This document shows positions 17,285 to 26,225 of a DNA stretch of 42,297 nucleotides, in pieces. Position numbers and translations under genes: made by a program. Each line of letters starts with the position of its first letter. Position 1 is the stretch's first letter. Below the pieces are notes generated by a model. The model worked only from the letters and a program-made list of their open reading frames with translations. It did no database searches and was not told the origin of the DNA. This stretch comes from an uncultured Pseudomonadota bacterium. Lineage in GTDB: Bacteria > Pseudomonadota > Gammaproteobacteria > Burkholderiales > Methylophilaceae. Location of the stretch: NCBI GenBank assembly GCA_903882525.1, contig CAIRXI010000116.1, positions 1 through 42,297 of the forward strand, given 5' to 3'.

Positions 17285-17917
17285 ATGTGGGTGATTAAAC
17301 TAGGTGGTAGCTTGTTAGGCTCAGAGGAGCTTTCACACTGGCTAAATTTGATTGCCAAGCACGGCAATGGCCAGGTGGTGATTGTGCCTGGTGGTAGTGT
17401 ATTTGCTGACGCGGTGCGCGAGGCGCAGAAACGCTCAGGGGTTAATGATGCGGTAGCGCATCAGTTGGCGCTATTGGCCATGGATCAGTACGGACAATTA
17501 TTGGCGGCCATGAACCCAAACTTGGTGACGGCCAGTAGTGAGCTGGAGCTCGCTGAGTGTGGCTGGCAACATAAGGGTGTCATTTGGTTGCCCAGTCGCA
17601 TGGCATTAGCTGATGCTAGCATTCCAAAAAACTGGCAGCTAACCTCAGATAGTTTAAGTGCCTGGTTGGCCAACAAACTCGGTGCCGAACAGTTGGTGTT
17701 AGTGAAATCTAAAACCTTAAACACCTATCAAGCCTCCGCCACGGTGCAAACATTAGTGCATGATGATTTGATTGATAGCGAATTTCCAGACATGGCTAGC
17801 GGAGGCGTCTTTGACAGTTGGTTGTTACATAAAACTGATTATGCTGTGTTTGAGCAAGGTTTTCATGTAGCCCAGCTCAAAGAAAAAGCCTTGTTGGTCA
17901 ACAGCCCTATCAAGTAA
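17285..17917 (+). CDS. Amino-acid-kinase-fold protein (MfnE-like, methylofuran pathway)
   Basis: This protein of 210 residues is a short amino-acid-kinase fold. It has WVIKLGGSLLGSEEL at the start, VVIVPGGSVFADAVR, and a downstream LTSDSLSAWLANKLGAEQLVLVKS nucleotide-binding region. In archaea MfnE, of the same fold, phosphorylates aminomethylfuran phosphate to the diphosphate used by MfnF. The present gene is 3 bases after pabB and in the same operon as an MfnF-like gene, so the same reaction is a good inference. Direct evidence from the sequence covers only the kinase fold. It is the last gene of the operon and converges on rlmF. Confidence 0.75.
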   Translation: MWVIKLGGSLLGSEELSHWLNLIAKHGNGQVVIVPGGSVFADAVREAQKRSGVNDAVAHQLALLAMDQYGQLLAAMNPNLVTASSELELAECGWQHKGVIWLPSRMALADASIPKNWQLTSDSLSAWLANKLGAEQLVLVKSKTLNTYQASATVQTLVHDDLIDSEFPDMASGGVFDSWLLHKTDYAVFEQGFHVAQLKEKALLVNSPIK

Positions 17918-17937
17918 AAATCACATCAAGTTGTTTG

Positions 17938-18918
17938 CTACCAATAGTGCTTACGCCAATGTTTTTGTTGCTCTGGCGTCAGGAACGTCCATGCCACAAA
18001 TCGACTTTGCTTTTGACCTTGCGCCATATTAATGGTTTTCACTTGCAGCGCACCATTGGCTTTAAGTGCTTTGTACACCTCAGGTAAATTGCTCGCTTTT
18101 GAAACCAAGCTACTAAACCAGAAAAATTGACTGCCTATTGCTGCGCTTTCTTCAATCATGCGACTGATAAAGGCAATTTCCCCGCCATCGCAAAACAACT
18201 CAGTACCTTGGCCACCAAAGTTAAGTGTTGCAGGTTTTGCTTTACCAAGATTCTGCCATTTACGCTGTGTGCCTTCCTTGGCCTCGGCTAGTGATGCATG
18301 AAATGGTGGGTTACACATGGTAAGGTCAAAGTGTTCGTCAGCCTTGACAACACCGCTAAATATGGCGCTAGAAGAAGTTTGTAAACGTAGTTCAATCGCA
18401 GATGTTAAGCCTGGATTTGCATCCAATATAGTTTGTGCATTTTTAAGTGCAATGGGGTCAACGTCTGTTCCCACAAACTGCCAACCATATTCACGAAAGG
18501 CTATCAGGGGATAGATTGCATTGGCTCCAATACCAATATCGAGCACACGTATTTTTTTGCTCAGAGTGAGTTTGGCCTCACTCGCTAATAGATCAGCTAG
18601 GTGGTGTACATAATCAGCGCGACCAGGGATGGGCGGACATAAGTATTGCGCAGGAATATCCCATTTAGCAATATTGTAAAAATGCTTGAGTAGGGCACAG
18701 TTAAGCGCCTTTACTGCCTTGGGATTGGCAAAGTCTATAGAGAAATCGTTATAGTCGTTTAAGAGCACATAACTGCCAAGTGGTGGGCTAGTTAACATTA
18801 GTTGCTCAAAGTCGTAGCGTCCTCGATGTTTGTTACGTGGGTGCAATGATAACTTTTCGTCAATTTTTTCTATAGAAGGTTTATTGGACAAAATGACTGT
18901 CTGTCGAACTTTCTTCAT
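17938..18918 (-). CDS. rlmF: 23S rRNA (adenine-1618-N6)-methyltransferase
   Basis: This protein matches RlmF along its length: LHPRNKHRGRYDFEQL, DFANPKAVKALN, LCPPIPGRADYVHHLADLL, the SAM loop LDIGIGANAIYPLI, the catalytic MCNPPFH, and MAQGQKQSRFVAW at the end. It methylates A1618 of 23S rRNA. A longer frame begins with TTG at 18957 but overlaps the upstream glycosyltransferase. I chose the ATG at 18918, 10 bases after that gene's stop, giving 326 residues. It is the last gene of the minus-strand run that starts with the metal efflux system. It converges on the amino-acid-kinase gene. Confidence 0.95.
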   Translation of the reverse strand: MKKVRQTVILSNKPSIEKIDEKLSLHPRNKHRGRYDFEQLMLTSPPLGSYVLLNDYNDFSIDFANPKAVKALNCALLKHFYNIAKWDIPAQYLCPPIPGRADYVHHLADLLASEAKLTLSKKIRVLDIGIGANAIYPLIAFREYGWQFVGTDVDPIALKNAQTILDANPGLTSAIELRLQTSSSAIFSGVVKADEHFDLTMCNPPFHASLAEAKEGTQRKWQNLGKAKPATLNFGGQGTELFCDGGEIAFISRMIEESAAIGSQFFWFSSLVSKASNLPEVYKALKANGALQVKTINMAQGQKQSRFVAWTFLTPEQQKHWRKHYW

Positions 18919-18928
18919 CAGTCTGAAG

Positions 18929-19885
18929 TCAGTGCTGAGCAGGGTGAAAGGCTTCAATTAAATATACCGGACGTTGTTTGACCTCGGTATAAATACGCGC
19001 AATGTATTCTCCTAGGATTCCGATGCAGAAGAGTTGTAAACCACCTAAGAATAAGATGACCACAATCAATGTCGGAAAGCCCTGTACTATGTCTGGATAC
19101 ACGACACTCTTAATTAAGAAGTAACTGGCGTACACAAAAGCGCCACCAGCACTACTTAATCCTAACCAAGTTGCCATTTGCAGTGGTGCTGTAGAGAAAG
19201 CGGTAATGCCTTGCCATGCGAGTCCAACTAATTTAAAGAAAGGCCATTTGGTATTGCCCGCGGCCCGAGGATCACGTTCATATTCTATAGTGGCTTGCGG
19301 AAATCCAAGCCATGCATAGAGGCCTTTCATAAAGCGGCCACGTTCACTGAGTTGATTTAATGCCTCGATGGTGCGGCGACTAAATAATCTAAAGTCGCCC
19401 ACGTTATGCGGTATTTCAATATCACTAATTTTACCTAACAAATGATAGAACATGCTTGCGGTGGCCTTTTTCCACATTGGCTCACCAAAGCGTTCAGATC
19501 GCTTCATGTTGACAATATCAGCCCCATCACGCCACGCCTGAATCATCGCAGGAATCAGTTCTGGTGGATCTTGTAGGTCTACATCAATCATAATCGCTGC
19601 GTCACCGCGGCAGAGCTTGAAGCCGGCTGTCATTGCGGCTTCTTTACCGAAGTTACGACTAAATTTAGCGTAAGCAATTTCTGGGTGTCGTTGCTTTAGG
19701 CCAAGAATAACGACTTCAGTATGGTCGTGACTTCCGTCATTGACATACACAATTTCATAGTTCAAATTAAGCGGTTGCAGAATGCTGATAATCTTGCTGT
19801 GGAAGATAGGCAATACGGCTTCTTCATTAAACACCGGCACGATAATGCTTAAATCAATGTGGTTGGGAGCTGTTAAAGTAGTCAT
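18929..19885 (-). CDS. GtrB-like family 2 glycosyltransferase (polyprenyl-phosphate sugar transferase)
   Basis: This protein of 318 residues has a GT2 domain with LSIIVPVFNEEAVLP, YVNDGSHDHT, and the metal-binding MIDVDLQDPPELIP. KASFSRNFGKEAAMT-type residues (FSRNFGKEAAMTAGF) are typical of GtrB/DPM1 enzymes. Two C-terminal membrane helices lie at about residues 240-262 and 270-295. Such enzymes load a sugar onto undecaprenyl phosphate at the inner face of the membrane. The gene overlaps gtrA-like by 4 bases, the usual synthase-flippase pairing. The sugar and the final acceptor, which may be LPS or lipid A, cannot be determined, and no third-component transferase is adjacent. Confidence 0.88.
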   Translation of the reverse strand: MTTLTAPNHIDLSIIVPVFNEEAVLPIFHSKIISILQPLNLNYEIVYVNDGSHDHTEVVILGLKQRHPEIAYAKFSRNFGKEAAMTAGFKLCRGDAAIMIDVDLQDPPELIPAMIQAWRDGADIVNMKRSERFGEPMWKKATASMFYHLLGKISDIEIPHNVGDFRLFSRRTIEALNQLSERGRFMKGLYAWLGFPQATIEYERDPRAAGNTKWPFFKLVGLAWQGITAFSTAPLQMATWLGLSSAGGAFVYASYFLIKSVVYPDIVQGFPTLIVVILFLGGLQLFCIGILGEYIARIYTEVKQRPVYLIEAFHPAQH

Positions 19886-20244
19886 GCAAATGTCCAGTAA
19901 CGATTAAATATAAAGGTTAAAATTAGCCCGCTAAACGTGGCTACTAGCTGTGCCAGCAAGTAATGCAAATGAGGGCTTAAGGCTGCCACAATTAAGGTTT
20001 GAATTATAATCCCCGCACCGGCGACCAGTAAAAATTTAGGCAAAATTTTACGATGTGCGGCTTGGCTCAGAAACGTATAGCGATAGTTTAGGCTGTAAGA
20101 GGTGAGTGCACCGATACAGCCAGCGAGGAGTGTTGATTGCCACGGCGCCCATAGCATCAAATGGATGGCGAGTAAAAATATCAGATAATGTACTGCAGTC
20201 GCTAATCCGCCAGCGCTAGTGTATTTGATAAAAGATTTGATCAT
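19882..20244 (-). CDS. GtrA family membrane protein (lipid-linked sugar flippase)
   Basis: This 120-residue hydrophobic protein has four predicted membrane helices. It begins MIKSFIKYTSAGGLATAVHY and ends with the GtrA-typical FIFNRYWTFA. GtrA proteins are thought to move polyprenyl-phosphate-linked sugars across the inner membrane. It overlaps the GtrB-like gene by 4 bases and follows the RND transporter by only 6 bases, so it appears to share the efflux transcript. Confidence 0.88.
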   Translation of the reverse strand: MIKSFIKYTSAGGLATAVHYLIFLLAIHLMLWAPWQSTLLAGCIGALTSYSLNYRYTFLSQAAHRKILPKFLLVAGAGIIIQTLIVAALSPHLHYLLAQLVATFSGLILTFIFNRYWTFA

Positions 20245-20250
20245 TGCGCG

Positions 20251-23200
20251 CTAAAAACTTTCTTGTTTATTAAATTTACCGAAGTGCAGCATGATCGTGG
20301 GTAGAATTAATAAATTGAGGATGGTAGAAGTCACTAACCCGCCGACAATAATGGTGGCCATTGGCCCTTCAATTTCACGCCCTGGCTGTCCGCTGCCAAC
20401 AGCCAGTGGCAATAAGCCTAAAGCGGTAACGATGGCAGTCATTAAAATAGAGGGTAAGCGTTCAGAGGCGCCGCGGATGCATGTCTCTAAGCCCCATACG
20501 CAGTTTTCTTCATCGATAAGATGTTGGTAGTGTGACACCATCATGATTGAGTTGCGCAGGGTAATGCCGAATAGGGTAACAAAGCCGACTAGTGAGCCTA
20601 ATGAAATCCAACCCCCGGTAAATAGAGCCGCTAATATGCCACCAATCAAGGCGAACGGGAGGTTAGCAAAGGTGAGTAGCAAATTACGTAAGCGACCAAA
20701 TGCGATATACAGCATTAAGAATACGGCTGCGCCAGCTAAAAACGACTGCATAATGAGTGCTTCCCGCGATTTTGCATTCGCTTCAGCCGCACCAGTAAAC
20801 TCTAAATAGGCCCCCGGTGATAACACGACATCATGTTGGATTTTAGTTTTAAGTTCTGCGGTAAAAGCATCAATATCACGCCCGAATACATTGGCAGTTA
20901 CAGTTTGTATCCGTTTGGCACCCGCATGCAGTATTTTGGACCGTCCATTTTCCTGCATAATGTCTGCAACATCACGTAAGCGCAATAATTTACCTTCTGG
21001 GTTAAATAGAGGTAGGTTTCCAGCCTCCTGGAGATCGTCGCGAGCTGAGGTGTCTAGCACTACGCTTACACCAACGACACGACTTCCTTGATAGACCTGC
21101 GTGATTGGTACACTTTCATATGCCAAGCGTATGTTGTCTAAAACCTCAGTAGGTTGCAGGCCCCATAAGGCGAGTTTTTCTGGCCGCAAGCGCATGACCA
21201 GTTGCGGCGTACCTGGCGGCGATTGTACTAATATGTCTGAAGCGCCTTTAATACTAGCCACTACCCCAGAAATTGCCTGTGCATCGTGGTCTAAGGCGTC
21301 AAGGTCATTGCCATAGATATTAATAACTGTGGATGCGGCGTAGCCAGAAATGGTTTCTTCTATCCGCTCGGTTAAAAAGGTGTTAATCGCAAAATTGACA
21401 CCAACAAAACCGGGTTCTGCTTTACCATCGCCATTGTTATCTAATGTTTCGCCAGCAAGTTCTTCGCGTATATTGTTGAGTATTCGTCGTTGTTCCTCAG
21501 CTGAAATGTTGCCGATTTCAATCTCAAATTCGCTGTAGTGTGTGCCGAAAGTGTCAGCAGCATTAGGGGCACGTCCTACCCATTGAGCTACTGACTTAAC
21601 CCCTTTAATCTTGCGAATAATTGCTGTGGCTTTATTCCCGATACGAAGCGACTCTTGTTCTGATGTGCCCGGCACTGCAGTCATATGCATAATGTAATGG
21701 CCTTCATGCAGGGCAGGAATAAACTGGGTTTTTAGTAAAGGTAAAATGCCTAGCCCCAATGCGATTAGCATGAAACTGACGGCCATCACTATTTTGTAAT
21801 GCTTTTCAATTTTGTGTAGCACCTTGATATACCATTTTTTGATAATGCGTATCATTGGTGGATCTTCAGCATCTAAATCTGCGTTGCCAAGCAATAGGTA
21901 ACATAGTGCTGGCGTTAAGGTGAGGGCAATGACTAGAGAGGCGGATATTGCAGCGATATAAGCAAATCCGAGAGGAGCGAACAATTTTCCAGCGACGCCA
22001 CCTAACGTGAGCAGTGGAACAAATACTAAGATCACAATGATTGTGGCATAAACTACGGAACTACGTACTTCCATGGAAGCATTAAATACCACTCTGTGCG
22101 TAGGAAGCGGTAGGCTTAATTGGCGATTTTCACGGAGTCGGCGAAAGATATTTTCAGTATCAATAATGGCATCATCCACCACTTCACCTAGCGCAATCGC
22201 CAAGCCACCTAACACCATAATATTGAGGCCGATATTGAAATAACTCATCACAACAATGGCAGTTAGTAGTGATAATGGAATGGCCGTAGCGGAGATGATG
22301 GCAGTACGCACATTGAATAAAAATAGAAACAGCACGGTAATGACTAAAATAGATCCAATGAGAATGTCGGTACGTACGCCATGGATCGCTACTTCAATAA
22401 AGTTGGCTGGTCTAAACAAGCCTTCATGTAAGGTCACATTTTGTGCACTTAGTGCTGGCTTGATTTCCTGAAGTGATTTTTCTATGGCCTGGGTCACCGC
22501 ATAGGTGTTGGCGCCGAGCTGTCCCTGTACCGATAGATAAACGCCAGTTTCTTCATTGATAGCGGCGGCGCTAATGGAAGGCGTTGCGCCTAAAATCACT
22601 TTACCAATATCCCCTAAGCGAACACTTTGCCCATTTTTGTGAAATAAAGTTGCCTGCGCAAGTTGTTCTGGGGTGGTTGACTGACCCTCAGTATTAATGA
22701 TGATCCGTTGGTTTTTATTTTCAATAAAACCATTGCCACGCACCCCTGTAGCATTTTTAACAGCGGCTTCAATCTGCGTTAAGGATACGCCGTAACGTAT
22801 CATCTTTTCTGGGTCTACCTGAATCTGCAACTGACGTATCTTGCCACCAAAAACATTGACATCAGCCACCCCTGGAATGGCCAGGAGGTGTGGCACGATG
22901 GTCCAGTCTACAAGTGTACGTAACTCAGTCAGGTTGCGTGCTTTAGAGGTTACTCCTACGCCAAGTACCGTGCTTGCCGAGGAGGTAAGAGGGGTGATGT
23001 TAGGAGAGGTAAAGGGAGGTAATTTATTATTTAGTGTCGCCAAGCGCTCTGCTACCACTTGTCGATTGCGGAAAATATCGGTCTGCTCATCAAAAATGAC
23101 AGTGACAATTGAAAGCCCTGGAATCGACTGGGAACGCATGCTTTTGATACCGACTGATCCAGCAATGCTGCTTTCAATCGGCTGGCTAACCAAGCTCTCT

Positions 23201-23382
23201 ACTAACTCAGCAGATAGCCCAGGTGATTCAGTTTGAATGATAATTTGAGTCGGAGAAAATTCTGGAAAAACATCAAGATTACTTCTCGTCAGGGTGTAAA
23301 TCCCATACAAAAGTACTAGGCAGGCTAGACCAATAATGACCCCACTAAATCGAATGGAAAATCGGACTAAGGACGACATCAT
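20251..23382 (-). CDS. Heavy-metal efflux RND transporter, CzcA/CusA family
   Basis: This inner-membrane protein of 1043 residues has the RND plan of twelve helices with two large periplasmic loops. It starts VRFSIRFSGVIIGLACLVLLYG and has the HME-subfamily region DVFPEFSPTQIIIQTESPGLSAELVE. The fourth-helix signature LGEVVDDAIIDTENIFRRLR contains the conserved aspartates of proton relay. It is proton-driven and exports metal ions with the adaptor and outer-membrane factor encoded upstream. The signature differs from the typical CzcA and CusA versions, so the ion (nickel, cobalt, zinc or copper) cannot be assigned. It follows the adaptor gene by 6 bases. Family assignment is secure. Confidence 0.9.
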   Translation of the reverse strand: MMSSLVRFSIRFSGVIIGLACLVLLYGIYTLTRSNLDVFPEFSPTQIIIQTESPGLSAELVESLVSQPIESSIAGSVGIKSMRSQSIPGLSIVTVIFDEQTDIFRNRQVVAERLATLNNKLPPFTSPNITPLTSSASTVLGVGVTSKARNLTELRTLVDWTIVPHLLAIPGVADVNVFGGKIRQLQIQVDPEKMIRYGVSLTQIEAAVKNATGVRGNGFIENKNQRIIINTEGQSTTPEQLAQATLFHKNGQSVRLGDIGKVILGATPSISAAAINEETGVYLSVQGQLGANTYAVTQAIEKSLQEIKPALSAQNVTLHEGLFRPANFIEVAIHGVRTDILIGSILVITVLFLFLFNVRTAIISATAIPLSLLTAIVVMSYFNIGLNIMVLGGLAIALGEVVDDAIIDTENIFRRLRENRQLSLPLPTHRVVFNASMEVRSSVVYATIIVILVFVPLLTLGGVAGKLFAPLGFAYIAAISASLVIALTLTPALCYLLLGNADLDAEDPPMIRIIKKWYIKVLHKIEKHYKIVMAVSFMLIALGLGILPLLKTQFIPALHEGHYIMHMTAVPGTSEQESLRIGNKATAIIRKIKGVKSVAQWVGRAPNAADTFGTHYSEFEIEIGNISAEEQRRILNNIREELAGETLDNNGDGKAEPGFVGVNFAINTFLTERIEETISGYAASTVINIYGNDLDALDHDAQAISGVVASIKGASDILVQSPPGTPQLVMRLRPEKLALWGLQPTEVLDNIRLAYESVPITQVYQGSRVVGVSVVLDTSARDDLQEAGNLPLFNPEGKLLRLRDVADIMQENGRSKILHAGAKRIQTVTANVFGRDIDAFTAELKTKIQHDVVLSPGAYLEFTGAAEANAKSREALIMQSFLAGAAVFLMLYIAFGRLRNLLLTFANLPFALIGGILAALFTGGWISLGSLVGFVTLFGITLRNSIMMVSHYQHLIDEENCVWGLETCIRGASERLPSILMTAIVTALGLLPLAVGSGQPGREIEGPMATIIVGGLVTSTILNLLILPTIMLHFGKFNKQESF

Positions 23383-23388
23383 GGTGAT

Positions 23389-24456
23389 TTAATCCTGATT
23401 CTCATTGGTAATTTGTGACTTAAACTCTTCGGAGAGTAATAATTGTGCACCGCTAGTCACCACAGCGTCATTGGGGGTGAGTTTTCCTGTATAAAACCAA
23501 CCATTTTCAAGTTCTACTTCAGTATTGATTGGTAGGCGACTAAATTGATCTGCACCAAGTTTGCGGTAAACCCAAGGCTTGCCACCATACCAAATGACTG
23601 CTGTACTCGGGATAATCACGCCACTAATACTGCCTTTGCTTTGTGTAGACAGTACCTTGACCTGCATGCCAGCCCGCAACTCTAGACTTTTGGCATGATA
23701 AAAATAGGTCTTGCCCTGAATTGTGGCGCTACTCGCTGGTGCGCGCGAAATATATTGCGCATTGACGTTATGAGAACTTGCTAATGAAGGCGCCACGCTG
23801 ATACTACTTTTTTGCGAGGGCTCTGGGCTATCAAAGGGTAAGGTTATTTGGATTAACACTTCTTTGTAGTCGATCAAGTTTTGCAATAACTGACTTGCCT
23901 CCTTATTGAGGGCTAGTTGTGCCAAGCCTTCACCCCAAGCTTGTTGCATACTACTGGCCAAATTTGTGGCATTTAATTCGGCCGCAAATACTTTAGCTTC
24001 ATTGGATTTAACGTCGACCAAGGCTGCTGCAACAGCTTTATCAGATATGTTTTTATCATCCAGATTCAGCGTATGTAAACGGTTATATTCAGACTTAAAA
24101 TGGGTCAGCGTTGTGCGCAACACCTCAGCCTCAGCTTTGGATGACAAGTAGCGCGTACGCAAATCAATTAAACTGTCGATACTGATGATATTGCCGTAAC
24201 TGGTTAGCGTGGCTTGGTGTGTGCCCACTTTAAGCGGACTGGTTTTGATTTCACTTTGCGCTTGTGTGGCTGGGTTGACGGTAATGATGGTTTTGCCAGC
24301 TTTGTTAGAGACGCGATTAGGCGTTGCAATCTGATCTGCGCTCGCTTGGCTAGAAGCCTCGTATTCATCTTTGCCAAAGAATACCAACACCCAAAATAGC
24401 ATTACAATTAAAAATGCTTGTAAGCCAATAATCATGCTCAGTTTACGGTTCATCAA
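23389..24456 (-). CDS. Periplasmic adaptor (membrane fusion protein) of the metal efflux system
   Basis: This protein of 355 residues has one N-terminal membrane anchor (IIGLQAFLIVMLFWVLVFF). A periplasmic portion follows, with half of a lipoyl-like motif near ATLTSYGNIISIDSL, a helical-hairpin region at about residues 100-170, and beta-barrel strands near GVIIPSTAVIWYGGKPWVY. The C-terminal NDAVVTSGAQLLLSEEFKSQ is typical of HlyD/CusB-type adaptors. It would bridge the RND pump and the outer-membrane channel. It is rather short and has no metal-binding histidine- or methionine-rich segment, so the metal is not indicated. The gene lies between the other two components, 6 and 39 bases from its neighbours. 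Confidence 0.86.
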   Translation of the reverse strand: MMNRKLSMIIGLQAFLIVMLFWVLVFFGKDEYEASSQASADQIATPNRVSNKAGKTIITVNPATQAQSEIKTSPLKVGTHQATLTSYGNIISIDSLIDLRTRYLSSKAEAEVLRTTLTHFKSEYNRLHTLNLDDKNISDKAVAAALVDVKSNEAKVFAAELNATNLASSMQQAWGEGLAQLALNKEASQLLQNLIDYKEVLIQITLPFDSPEPSQKSSISVAPSLASSHNVNAQYISRAPASSATIQGKTYFYHAKSLELRAGMQVKVLSTQSKGSISGVIIPSTAVIWYGGKPWVYRKLGADQFSRLPINTEVELENGWFYTGKLTPNDAVVTSGAQLLLSEEFKSQITNENQD

Positions 24457-24495
24457 ACGTTGCTCCCAATCACTTTTTTATTATGGCCTCGCAAA

Positions 24496-25926
24496 TTAAT
24501 GCGAGGCTGATTTTAAACTTATGGCTTCAATATCCAAGCTTTGTGTGGTTTGTATCAATGGTTTTTGTAAGGTATTTTCGAGCTCTGCCTCTGCTATTTT
24601 CAATTGGTAATGCGCCAATGCTAGGTTTTTCTCGACTGCATTTAGCTCAAGTTTAGCAAAAGTCAGTTCCAGCCTGTCAATTTCTCCGGCGGCTAGTCTT
24701 TTATTCATTTGTTGAGTGTTATGTTGCTGTTGCTTTAATATGTTTTTTTGGTTTTCTAGGACTTGTTGCGCTTGCATTAGTTGCGCATAAGCCACGCTGG
24801 CATCACTCATAATTTTACTTTGTAGCGCTTCAAATTGAGCTGCTTCAACTTCACGCAACGATGTAGCTTCGTTAATGGCTACTTTATTTTTGTTTAGCAT
24901 ACTTAGTAAGCCGGATAATCCTAGTGACCACACTTTGTCTCCATACTCATAGGCATAGCCGGGACTAATGGTAATGTTCGGATACTGCTTGGCGATTTCA
25001 AGTTTTAATTTAGCTTCTGCTGCTGCATAGCGTTCCAGTGCAATGCGAAGGTCCAGGCGGTTAAAAACAGCCTCGGCTTGCAGATCGGGTTCTAACTTCA
25101 ACGTTAGCAGGCTATTGCTGTCGGTGACTATATTCATATTTTTAACTTTAGGCAGGCTGAGTCCTAAGTTACTGGCTAAACTAGACATTAATACTAGATG
25201 ATTCAGTTCGTTGGCCTGTAAGGCTGCGTTACTTGCTTGTAATTGCAGGTTGGCCGTACTCAACTCAACATTAGATGTGGCGCCGAAGCCTAATCGTTTC
25301 TGGTAAATGGCCACGATTTCAGCGCGCTGTATTTTTTCAGCGCTTAGTAAGCGACTTTGTTCTAGATTAAATTGATAGGCATTAAGACTTAACGCTACTT
25401 GGTTCCGAAGTTGCCACGCGCTTTGAGCAATTTGTAACTTAGCCGCCAGAGATAAATGCTGCGCGTTTTCTATTCGAATCTCACGTTTATTGGAGGTTTC
25501 TATTGGGATGTCAATACTAAGGCTAAATGCGTAAGGGCTTTTAGCCTCATTTGCACGACTGTTATTAGCCGCGCTTGTGTTAATCGAGGGAGTAGGGCTT
25601 GCGCTTGCCGTGCCGACTGCAGCTTCAGCAGCGCGCCACTGAGATCTATCTACATCTAAGCTAGGATGAAAGAATAAGGCGCAATAAGTGAGTTCATCTA
25701 CACCCCATTGCTTAAGTGGCAGTAGTTCTTTTTTATAACCACTATTGACTAGGTATTGTATAAATTCTGGGCTAGACGGGTCTTTGCTTGCGATCTTTTC
25801 AGCATTAAGCTTAACGTCAATGGCTTTTGGCTGATATTGAATAAAGTTACAGGCAGTCAATGTTAGGGGCATTGAAGCCGCTAATACTGACATGAATATA
25901 AAACTGGTCGTGGTGCGTTGAATCAA
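24496..25926 (-). CDS. TolC-family outer-membrane efflux lipoprotein
   Basis: This protein of 476 residues has a signal peptide ending in the lipobox LTLTAC, so cysteine 26 or so should be lipidated. Two repeats of the OEP domain follow, with long coiled helices (ALERYAAAEAKLKLEIAKQ and KNILKQQQHNTQQMNKRL are typical stretches). It forms the trimeric outer-membrane exit channel for the RND pump. Order on the strand is channel, adaptor, pump, the common CzcCBA order. It begins 50 bases after the small-protein gene. Confidence 0.88.
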   Translation of the reverse strand: MIQRTTTSFIFMSVLAASMPLTLTACNFIQYQPKAIDVKLNAEKIASKDPSSPEFIQYLVNSGYKKELLPLKQWGVDELTYCALFFHPSLDVDRSQWRAAEAAVGTASASPTPSINTSAANNSRANEAKSPYAFSLSIDIPIETSNKREIRIENAQHLSLAAKLQIAQSAWQLRNQVALSLNAYQFNLEQSRLLSAEKIQRAEIVAIYQKRLGFGATSNVELSTANLQLQASNAALQANELNHLVLMSSLASNLGLSLPKVKNMNIVTDSNSLLTLKLEPDLQAEAVFNRLDLRIALERYAAAEAKLKLEIAKQYPNITISPGYAYEYGDKVWSLGLSGLLSMLNKNKVAINEATSLREVEAAQFEALQSKIMSDASVAYAQLMQAQQVLENQKNILKQQQHNTQQMNKRLAAGEIDRLELTFAKLELNAVEKNLALAHYQLKIAEAELENTLQKPLIQTTQSLDIEAISLKSASH

Positions 25927-25976
25927 AATAGAGGATTTAAATCATTCAAATTAGGATGGCTAAATCGTGATGTTAA

Positions 25977-26225
25977 CTAGTTGACGATTTCATCTTGTAC
26001 TGCGCTTAGAGCATCTTGCAGAGTCTCTTCGCTTAAGCTATTGATGGACGTCGCTAGTAAGTCTGCAGCCGCTAAAAATGTGCCCGGTAAATTATGGCTA
26101 TCCATCTCGGCAATTAAGCCTGCAGCGGCGCCAGTAACTACTAACAACGCTTGGCGTTCGCGCATTAATAGCTCTAGCTCCGAACGTAGCATGCTTATTT
26201 CATTGGCATTAATGGCGTTTTGCAT
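25977..26225 (-). CDS. Uncharacterised 82-residue protein at the head of the efflux operon
   Basis: I do not recognise this protein. It has 82 residues, no signal peptide and no cysteine or histidine cluster. The N-terminal half reads as an amphipathic helix (ISMLRSELELLMRERQALL), followed by a short nonpolar alanine/glycine-rich part (VVTGAAAGLIA). A helical, acidic C-terminal half ends LQDALSAVQDEIVN. It lies 50 bases before the efflux channel gene on the same strand, so it is probably the first gene of that transcript. An overlapping plus-strand frame is weaker because it lacks operon context. Coding status is likely but not certain. Confidence 0.6.
   Translation of the reverse strand: MQNAINANEISMLRSELELLMRERQALLVVTGAAAGLIAEMDSHNLPGTFLAAADLLATSINSLSEETLQDALSAVQDEIVN

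Noticed and set aside
18919-18957. TTG start for rlmF
   Set aside because: It overlaps the glycosyltransferase by 29 bases, and homologues align from the ATG at 18918 or later.
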